This document shows positions 57,531 to 64,000 of a stretch of DNA of 64,000 nucleotides, piece after piece. The notes below the pieces were generated by a model. It worked only from the letters and a program-made list of their open reading frames with translations, ran no database searches and had not been told where the DNA came from. Made by a program: the position numbers and the translations under genes. Each line of letters starts with the position of its first letter. Positions within the stretch are counted from its first letter, which is position 1. Origin of the DNA: DATMER01 sp963741305 (lineage in GTDB: Bacteria > Acidobacteriota > Thermoanaerobaculia > Multivoradales > UBA5704); NCBI GenBank assembly GCA_963741305.1, contig CAVUHL010000003.1, positions 2,604,001 to 2,668,000 of the forward strand, in the 5' to 3' direction.

Positions 57531-60500
57531 ATGAACACCCGTGCCTTGGCGCTGTGGACGATCCTTGCCCTGGCTGCCCTCCCGTCATTCTCCCAGCCTG
57601 CATACCAGGTCGACGACGTCAACCCCAGCGAGAGCGCCGAGCATGGCATCATCAGTGCCCTCCAGAAGTTCGCCACCATCGGCACGACGGTCTACTTCCT
57701 CGCCGACGACGGCATTCACGGGCTCGAGCTCTGGAAATCCGACGCCACGGCGCCTGGTACGGTCCTGGTCAAGGACGTCTGCCCCGGCGCCTGCGCCGCT
57801 TCGCCCAACGCCCTGACTGCTCACGGCGGCCTCGTCTACTTCACCGCGGACGACGGAGTCCACGGCCGCGAGATGTGGAAGACCGACGGCACCGAGGCCG
57901 GCACGGTCCTGGTCAAGGACATCCGCCCCGGGCTGGCCGACGGCACGGCCGGCCGGGTGCACATGGCCCTCGGCAGCTTCCTCTACTTCCCGGGCGACGA
58001 CGGCCTCTCCGGCCTGGAGCTCTGGCGGACAGACGGCACCGAGGCCGGCACCCAGCTCGTAGCCGACATCCGGCCCGGCACGGCCGGCTCCGGCCCCAGC
58101 CTGCGGGCGGTGGGCAGCGGCCTGCTCCTCCTCGCCGCCGACGACGGTGCCCACGGCCTCGAGCCCTGGGTGAGCGACGGTACTGGCGCGGGCACGGCCC
58201 TCCTCAAGGACATCAGGCCCGGAACGGCCTCGTCCGCCGAGCCAGAGCGGACGGATCAGATCAGCGACGTCAACATCCTGAGCCGCGAGTGGGCCGCCGC
58301 TCCCTGGGGCGGGTTCCTCTTCATGGCCAGAGAAGCGACGCACGGCCACGAGCTCTGGATCACGGACGGCACCGAGGCCAACACCTCCCTGCTGCTCGAC
58401 ATCTACCCGGGGATCAACGGCTCCCATCCCATGCAGCTCACCGACTTCGGCGGGCTCGTCTACTTCTCCGCCGGAGACCCGGGCTACGGATACCAGGTAT
58501 GGAAGACAGACGGCACCGCCGCCAACACCACCCGCCTGTCGAGCATCGACGGCGGATCCACGGGCGGAGTGCCCTCGGACCTGACCGTAGTGGGCGGAAA
58601 CCTGTTCTTCCATGCCCGCGACCTGACCCACGGCAATGAGCTGTGGATCACCGACGGCACTGCGGCCGGGACGCACCTCGTCAAGGACCTCCTGCCTGGA
58701 ACCGGCAGCTCCTTCACCTGGGACCATCCCTTCGGCTTCACAAACCTGGGCGGCCAGCTCGTGTTCTTCGCCCGCAAGGCGAACCAGCGCAGCCAGGTCT
58801 GGAGGAGCGACGGCACCGAGGCCGGGACGGTCGTGGTGGCGGACCTCGACGGGCTGACGCATCCGGGCTCGATCTACCTCGCCGGAACCTGGGCCGTGGC
58901 TGGGGGCCGGATCTTCTTCGGCGGCTTCGACGGGAGCCACGAGCTGTGGGTCACGGACGGCACCGCCCTCGGCACCGCGCCGGTCAAGGACCTCAACACC
59001 CAGACTTCCTCAACCGACGTCTGGCTCGGCCGGCTCCTTCTCGGCGGTCCCTGGGGCGCCTTCGGGAGCAAGGCCCTCTTCCCCTCCTATGACGGCGCCG
59101 TCCGCTCGGCCTGGGTGAGCGACGGCACGGCGGCGGGTACCTTCCCGTTGAGCGAGGGCACGAATTACCCTCAGGTCCCCAGGGATTTCACGCAGTTCGG
59201 CGCGCTGTCGCTCTTCGCCGCCTCCGACGGCCTCTGGAGCACGGACGGGACCCTCGCCGGCACCCATCTGGTGAGCTACAGCCCCACGGGCCATGTTTCC
59301 AACCTGACTCCCTACGGTCCCTGGATGCTGTTCACCCGGAGGAGCTCCGCCTTGCCCTCCCTCTGGCGGACCGATGGCACCGAGGCCGGCACGCACTCGG
59401 TGCGGAGCATCGGCTCGAGCGGCGGCGACGTGGCCGAGGTCACCGTCTCCGGCGCGTTCGCCTACTTCCGGGCCATCGACAGCGCCTCGGGATACGAGCT
59501 CTGGCGGACCGACGCCACCTTCGGCGGTACCTCGCTCGTCCTGGACATCCGGCCGACGGGCAGCTCCTCGGCCCCCACCGGGCTCGCGGACCTCGGCGGC
59601 CTTCTCCTCTTCTCCGCCCAGACCGACGCTGCGGGCCGAGAGCTGTGGAAGAGCAACGGCCTGGATGTGGGCACGGTGCTGGTCAAGGACATCCGTGCCG
59701 GCGCCGCCTCGTCAATCCGGACGATGGATGAGTGGGGCGTCCTGCTCCGGGCGGTGGCCGGCCCCTATTACTTCTTCGTGGCCGATGATGGAGCCTCGGG
59801 CGAGGAGCTGTGGCGCAGCGACGGCACCGAGGCCGGCACGATCCCGGTCAAGGACGTCTACCCCGGCGCCATGGGATCGGAGCCGCGCTGGCTGACCGCG
59901 GTGGGCCCGCGCCTGTTCTTCGTGGCCGGCGATGACATCAATGGCCGCGAGCTCTGGGTCACGGACGGCACCGAGGTCAACACCCACCTGGTGGCCGACC
60001 TGGTCCCGGGCCTCGGCTCGCCCGTGCCGCAGAACCTGACTGCAGTTGACGGCCTGGTCCTCTTCACCGCTTGGGACGCGGCTCACGGCACCGAGCTCTG
60101 GAAGAGCGACGGCACGGCCGCGGGTACAGCTCTCGTCCAGGACGTCTCTGCCGGTCCCACCCCCTCCAGCCCGCTGGAGATCACGGTCGCCGGGCCATGG
60201 ATCTACTTCGCGGCCAACGACGGTGACACCGGCTTCGAGCCCTGGATCCTCCCCCGGACCGCCCTCGGGACCGGCGTCGACTTCTACACCGTGGAGCCCT
60301 GCCGGATCGCGGACACCCGGCTCGCGGGAGGCGCCCTCAACGGCGGCACTCCGAGGGCCATCGCGGCGGCAGGAACCTGCGGCATCCCCGCCGACGCCGT
60401 GGCCCTCTCGGTGAACCTGACCGTGACCTCGCCCACGGGCGGAGGCAGACTGGTCGTCCACGCCTCGGGCATTCCGGCGCCGGACACCCTCAACGTCGGC

Positions 60501-60626
60501 TTCAGCGCGGGCCAGACCCGCTCCAACAACGCCCTTGTCACCCTCGGCCCCGGCGGGATCGAGGCCCTCGCAGACATGACCGGCCAGACGCATCTGGTCG
60601 TGGACGTAACGGGGTACTTCAAATGA
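57531..60626 (+). CDS. Secreted ELWxxDGT-repeat protein, copy 1
   Basis: About 1,031 residues with a signal peptide (cleavage near SFSQP). It consists of about 18 repeats, each ending in a motif such as ELWRTDGTEAGT or EPWVSDGTGAGT preceded by 'LVYFTADDGVHG'-like strands, the ELWxxDGT repeat of propeller-type secreted proteins. The last 115 residues (FYTVEPCRIADTRLAGG ... THLVVDVTGYF) form a separate beta-rich domain shared with copy 2 and seen in many Acidobacteria-like exported proteins. ATG 57531 is fixed by AGGAGG seven bases upstream; the longer open frame is not used. The stop overlaps the start of copy 2 (ATGA). Function unknown; probably a surface or matrix protein. Confidence 0.9.
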   Translation: MNTRALALWTILALAALPSFSQPAYQVDDVNPSESAEHGIISALQKFATIGTTVYFLADDGIHGLELWKSDATAPGTVLVKDVCPGACAASPNALTAHGGLVYFTADDGVHGREMWKTDGTEAGTVLVKDIRPGLADGTAGRVHMALGSFLYFPGDDGLSGLELWRTDGTEAGTQLVADIRPGTAGSGPSLRAVGSGLLLLAADDGAHGLEPWVSDGTGAGTALLKDIRPGTASSAEPERTDQISDVNILSREWAAAPWGGFLFMAREATHGHELWITDGTEANTSLLLDIYPGINGSHPMQLTDFGGLVYFSAGDPGYGYQVWKTDGTAANTTRLSSIDGGSTGGVPSDLTVVGGNLFFHARDLTHGNELWITDGTAAGTHLVKDLLPGTGSSFTWDHPFGFTNLGGQLVFFARKANQRSQVWRSDGTEAGTVVVADLDGLTHPGSIYLAGTWAVAGGRIFFGGFDGSHELWVTDGTALGTAPVKDLNTQTSSTDVWLGRLLLGGPWGAFGSKALFPSYDGAVRSAWVSDGTAAGTFPLSEGTNYPQVPRDFTQFGALSLFAASDGLWSTDGTLAGTHLVSYSPTGHVSNLTPYGPWMLFTRRSSALPSLWRTDGTEAGTHSVRSIGSSGGDVAEVTVSGAFAYFRAIDSASGYELWRTDATFGGTSLVLDIRPTGSSSAPTGLADLGGLLLFSAQTDAAGRELWKSNGLDVGTVLVKDIRAGAASSIRTMDEWGVLLRAVAGPYYFFVADDGASGEELWRSDGTEAGTIPVKDVYPGAMGSEPRWLTAVGPRLFFVAGDDINGRELWVTDGTEVNTHLVADLVPGLGSPVPQNLTAVDGLVLFTAWDAAHGTELWKSDGTAAGTALVQDVSAGPTPSSPLEITVAGPWIYFAANDGDTGFEPWILPRTALGTGVDFYTVEPCRIADTRLAGGALNGGTPRAIAAAGTCGIPADAVALSVNLTVTSPTGGGRLVVHASGIPAPDTLNVGFSAGQTRSNNALVTLGPGGIEALADMTGQTHLVVDVTGYFK

Positions 60627-63600
60627 TGACGAAAGCCGCCGTCGTGCTCGTCTCGCTCCTGACCCTGGCCGGCGCTGCCATTGCGCAGGCGCCGGCCAGG
60701 GTCAAGGACGTCAACACCACCCAGACCGGCGGGACCTGGCAGCCATGGCCTACGGGCACCCAGTTTTTCGAGATGGGTGGCGTGCTCTATTTCATGAGCT
60801 CGGATGGCATCCACGGCACGGAGCTTTGGCGGACCGACGGCACCGCGGCCGGCACCCGGATCGTCAAGGACATCTGCCCGGGCTCCTGCTCCTCCTGGAT
60901 CTTCCGGCTGACTTCCTGGGGCTCTACCCTCTACTTCTCGGCCGACGACGGTGCCCATGACAAAGAGCTCTGGAAAAGCGACGGCACCGAGGCGGGGACG
61001 GTCCTGGTCAAAGACCTGTCTCCCGGGCTGGCCGGCTCCAGCCCCGGCGATTTCTTCGAAGCGGGCGGGAGCCTTTACTTCTCGGCCTTCCAGGAAGCGA
61101 CCGGACGGGAGCTCTGGAAAACCGACGGCACCGCGGCTGGCACCTCGCTGGCTTTCGATCTCTGGCCTGGAGCAGAAACTTCCTATCCACGGCCCCTTGC
61201 CCGGATCGGCGACACCGTCTTCCTGAGCGCCAGAGATGCTGTTTACGGCCTGGAGCTCTGGACGTTCGACGGCAGCCCGGGGGGGCCGGTCCTGGTCAAG
61301 GACATCAACCCGGGGCCGGGCGGCTCCGTGTATGACGGCTGGGCAGACCTGCCGGGCTATCAGCCCTTCATCGTGTCCGGCAGCCAATTCTATTTTTCCG
61401 CCACGGACGGGACCACGGGCCATGAGCTGTGGGCCAGCGACGGCACGGCAGCGGGCACCGTCCTGGTCAAGGACATCAATGCGGGCGCGCAGGACTCGTT
61501 CCCGTTCTCCTTCGTCGAGCTGAACGGCCAGCTCCTCTTCCGCGCCTCGGACGCCGATCACGGCAACGAGCTCTGGAAGACCGACGGCACCGCGGCGAAC
61601 ACGGTTCTGCTCAAGGACATCCGGCCCGGTGAAAACAGCTCCTCTCCCTGGGAGCTGACGGTCCTGGGCTCCTGGGCCTATTTCCGGGCGCTTGACGACG
61701 CCCACGGTGCCGAGTTGTGGAAGAGCGACGGCACCGAGGCCAACACGGCCCTGGTCAAGGACATCCGCCCGGGCACGCAGAGCGGCCTCTCCTTCGGCCC
61801 CTCCGGGTTCAGCGTGGTCGGGTCGACCCTGACCTTCTTTGGCAACGACGGGACCAGCGGCTTGGAACCCTGGAAAAGCGACGGCACCGAAGCGGGCACC
61901 ACGCTCCTGGCCGACCTGAATCCCGGCGCCGGCGGCTCCATGTTCGATCTCTATGGCCCCATCGTCGACCTGCGCACCGTCTGGGGAGGCCGCTGGTACT
62001 TCCGCGCGGCCGGCAGCGGGGTCGACATCGAGGTCTTCACCTCCGACGGCACGGCAGCAGGCACCCAGCAGCTCGTGGAGATCAACGGCCAGGCCTCCGC
62101 CATCGAGCCGGGCCCCTGGGGCTCGCTGTTCGAGGCCCGGCCCCTCGCGGACCGCAACGGCACCCTCTTCTTTCAAGCGTCGGACGGCATCTCCGGGACC
62201 GAGCTGTGGAAGAGCGACGGCACCGAGGCCGGCACGCAGCAAGTCGAAGACATCGTCCCGGGAACCGGCAGCTCTGTACCCTCCGAGATCACGCCCCTTG
62301 GCGGCAGCATCCTATTCAACGCAAACGAAGAGCTGTGGATCTCGGACGGCACCGGAGCGGGAACCTCCCTGCTGAAAGACCTTGCCCCCCAGAACCTGAC
62401 CGCCTTCGGCGGACAGGTCTTTTTCACGGCCATCGCCTCCGCCGAGGACAAGCTGTGGAAGAGCGACGGCACCGAGGCCGGCACCGTTCCCGTCCGGGAA
62501 ATCCCGCCCGTCCCCCTCTCTCCCAGCCAGCTCACGCCGGCCGGCAACCTCCTCTTCTTCGCCGGCACGGTCCTCGGCGAGTCCACCCTCTGGCGGACGG
62601 ACGGCACAGCGAACGGAACCTTCCAGACCACATTCCCAGGCATTGTCCCGACCCCGCCGCCTTCGAGCCCGGACAACCTCATCCGGGTTGGCAGCTCCGT
62701 CTTCCTTTCCGCCGAGAACGCCTCGCAAGGTCGTGAGCTCTGGAGGAGCAACGGCATTCACATGGTTCCAATCAAGGACATCCGCCCCGGATCCGGCTCA
62801 AGCATCGTCCAATCCTTTGGTTTCCCTCCCATGGCCTGGGCCACCGCGCGCGGCAGGCTCTTCTTTCCGGCCGACGATGGGATGGCGGGCGAGGAGCTGT
62901 GGGTGAGCGACGGCACCGGGTCCGGCACCTTTCGCCTCCGGGACGTCTTCTTCGGCCCCGGCTCGTCCGAGATCCGGTGGCTGACTGCCGTCGGCGACCG
63001 CGTCTACTTCGTCGCCGACGACGGCACCCACGGCCGGGAGCCGTGGGTGAGCGACGGCACCGCCATCGGCACCCGGATGCTCGCCGACCTCTTCCCGGGC
63101 CCGGGCTCCTCCGTGCCCGAGCAGCTCGAGGCCGTAGGGCAGAACCTGATCTTCTCGGCTCATACCCCAGACCACGGCCGCGAGCCCTGGCTCGCCGACG
63201 GCGACACGGTCGGCACCCGCCGGCTCGCCGACCTCGCGCCGGGACCGATCCCCTCCTCGCCCATCAGCTTCACCCTTTCCGGCCCCTGGCTCTACTTCGT
63301 GGCCACGGATGCCAGCACCGGCTTCGAGCTCTACTCGGCTCCGCGGGAGTCCGTGGATGGTGGGATGAGCTTCTACACCGTAACTCCCTGCCGCCTCGTG
63401 GATACCCGCACGAGCGGAGGGCCGCTTGCGGGAAACTCCCCGGTGACCTTCGACGCGGCAGGCCTCTGCGGCATCCCCGAAACCGCGCAGGCCCTGGCTG
63501 TCAACGTAACCGCGGTCGACCCGTCCATCCCCGGCGACCTGACCCTCTTCCGCGCCACTACGTTGGCACCGGACGCCAGCTCGCTCTCCTTCACCCCGGG

Positions 63601-63721
63601 AAGGGCCCGGTCCAACAACGCCACGGTCCGCCTGGGCGACGGTGCTTTCTCCGTGAGGGCCCTCCCGGAATCCTCGATGAGCGTCCATCTGGTCGTGGAT
63701 GTCAGCGGGTATTACGAGTAG
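60623..63721 (+). CDS. Secreted ELWxxDGT-repeat protein, copy 2
   Basis: 1,032 residues, paralogue of copy 1 with the same plan: signal peptide (VVLVSLLTLAGAAIAQA), about 17 repeats with ELWKSDGTEAGT-type motifs, and the C-terminal FYTVTPCRLVDTRTSGG ... DVSGYYE domain. Translation is coupled to copy 1 by the ATGA overlap. The repeat units differ enough from copy 1 that the duplication is not very recent. It is followed after 18 bases by a third copy. Confidence 0.9.
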   Translation: MMTKAAVVLVSLLTLAGAAIAQAPARVKDVNTTQTGGTWQPWPTGTQFFEMGGVLYFMSSDGIHGTELWRTDGTAAGTRIVKDICPGSCSSWIFRLTSWGSTLYFSADDGAHDKELWKSDGTEAGTVLVKDLSPGLAGSSPGDFFEAGGSLYFSAFQEATGRELWKTDGTAAGTSLAFDLWPGAETSYPRPLARIGDTVFLSARDAVYGLELWTFDGSPGGPVLVKDINPGPGGSVYDGWADLPGYQPFIVSGSQFYFSATDGTTGHELWASDGTAAGTVLVKDINAGAQDSFPFSFVELNGQLLFRASDADHGNELWKTDGTAANTVLLKDIRPGENSSSPWELTVLGSWAYFRALDDAHGAELWKSDGTEANTALVKDIRPGTQSGLSFGPSGFSVVGSTLTFFGNDGTSGLEPWKSDGTEAGTTLLADLNPGAGGSMFDLYGPIVDLRTVWGGRWYFRAAGSGVDIEVFTSDGTAAGTQQLVEINGQASAIEPGPWGSLFEARPLADRNGTLFFQASDGISGTELWKSDGTEAGTQQVEDIVPGTGSSVPSEITPLGGSILFNANEELWISDGTGAGTSLLKDLAPQNLTAFGGQVFFTAIASAEDKLWKSDGTEAGTVPVREIPPVPLSPSQLTPAGNLLFFAGTVLGESTLWRTDGTANGTFQTTFPGIVPTPPPSSPDNLIRVGSSVFLSAENASQGRELWRSNGIHMVPIKDIRPGSGSSIVQSFGFPPMAWATARGRLFFPADDGMAGEELWVSDGTGSGTFRLRDVFFGPGSSEIRWLTAVGDRVYFVADDGTHGREPWVSDGTAIGTRMLADLFPGPGSSVPEQLEAVGQNLIFSAHTPDHGREPWLADGDTVGTRRLADLAPGPIPSSPISFTLSGPWLYFVATDASTGFELYSAPRESVDGGMSFYTVTPCRLVDTRTSGGPLAGNSPVTFDAAGLCGIPETAQALAVNVTAVDPSIPGDLTLFRATTLAPDASSLSFTPGRARSNNATVRLGDGAFSVRALPESSMSVHLVVDVSGYYE

Positions 63722-63739
63722 GCCAATGGAGGCCTGCCG

Positions 63740-64000
63740 ATGCCGCGTCTAGCCTGTCGCTCCCTGGTGCTCTCCGCCCTGCTCGCAACGGCCCTCCAGG
63801 CCCAGCCCGCTTTCCTGGTAAAGGACATCGCTTCCGGGTTCGAGCCGCCAACCTGGCCGTACGATAGGAGGTGGGTCGCTCTAGGAAACCTCGCCGTCTT
63901 TGCGGCCTACGACACCGTCCATGGCATAGAGATCTGGAAGAGCGACGGCACCGCCGCAGGAACCCACCCCATCCTGGACATCTGCCCCGGTATCTGTTCG
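63740..64000 (+). CDS. Secreted ELWxxDGT-repeat protein, copy 3 (truncated by the right edge)
   Basis: The first 87 codons are visible: a signal peptide (LVLSALLATALQAQP), then VKDIASGFEP and the first repeat ending EIWKSDGTAAGT. ATG 63740 has GGAGG seven bases upstream and lies 18 bases after copy 2, so a run of at least three paralogues forms one operon. The frame runs off the window. Confidence 0.85.
   Translation, partial: MPRLACRSLVLSALLATALQAQPAFLVKDIASGFEPPTWPYDRRWVALGNLAVFAAYDTVHGIEIWKSDGTAAGTHPILDICPGICS

Overview
The window is GC-rich DNA (roughly two-thirds GC by eye) from a bacterial chromosome. The gene set suggests an Acidobacteriota-like organism, perhaps Thermoanaerobaculia. 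It includes paralogous ELWxxDGT-repeat secreted proteins with an 'FYTVxPCRxxDTR' tail, a multihaem cytochrome/TPR protein beside a CRTAC1 (FG-GAP/ASPIC) protein, LamG proteins with 'WKDFQGNxGVG' modules, an ABC permease fused to an M1 peptidase, and a class I-like HMG-CoA reductase. The taxonomy is inference; no search could be run.

Region 1 (1-21.3 kb, minus strand) is a large nonribosomal peptide synthetase (NRPS) locus that runs off the left edge. Order of transcription: NRPS-A (A-T-C-A-T); NRPS-B, a lone C domain; then NRPS-C, one open frame of at least 4,964 codons reading A-T / C-A-T-ST / C-A-T / C-A-T-ST / C-A.... ST marks two in-line sulfotransferase domains, each placed between the carrier domain of one module and the C domain of the next. 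By active-site code the ST-bearing modules activate threonine and serine, so the enzyme seems built to O-sulfonate hydroxy residues while they are carrier-bound. A third, Ser-like, module keeps the linkers that flank ST but lacks the domain. A single in-frame TGA separates NRPS-B from NRPS-C.

Region 2 (21.4-28.7 kb) holds a divergent, translationally coupled operon (MFS exporter, multihaem cytochrome-TPR, CRTAC1 protein), then a convergent PLP aminotransferase and an outer-membrane barrel protein.

Region 3 (28.8-38.1 kb) has tRNA-Lys, a sterol-desaturase-type hydroxylase, a short-chain dehydrogenase, a noncoding 20/21-bp repeat array, a MarR/ABC ATPase/permease-M1 peptidase operon headed by a perfect 26-bp palindrome, and purA.

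Region 4 (38.2-42.1 kb) is a haem operon (hemX/ccsA-like, hemA, hemC, hemD). A 137-bp inverted-repeat element is inserted exactly at the ancestral hemC/hemD stop-start overlap.

Region 5 (42-64 kb) holds secreted beta-propeller/BNR, LamG, tectonin-like and ELWxxDGT proteins, mixed with a cholesterol-oxidase-like GMC enzyme, an alpha-oxoamine synthase-like enzyme, HMG-CoA reductase, a UbiB-type kinase and a VKOR-DsbA fusion. A second array at 44.9-45.3 kb has 20 TCGGAC cores spaced at exactly 21 bp.

The most unusual system is the NRPS with embedded sulfotransferase domains. Next come the two phased repeat arrays and the hemC/hemD insertion.
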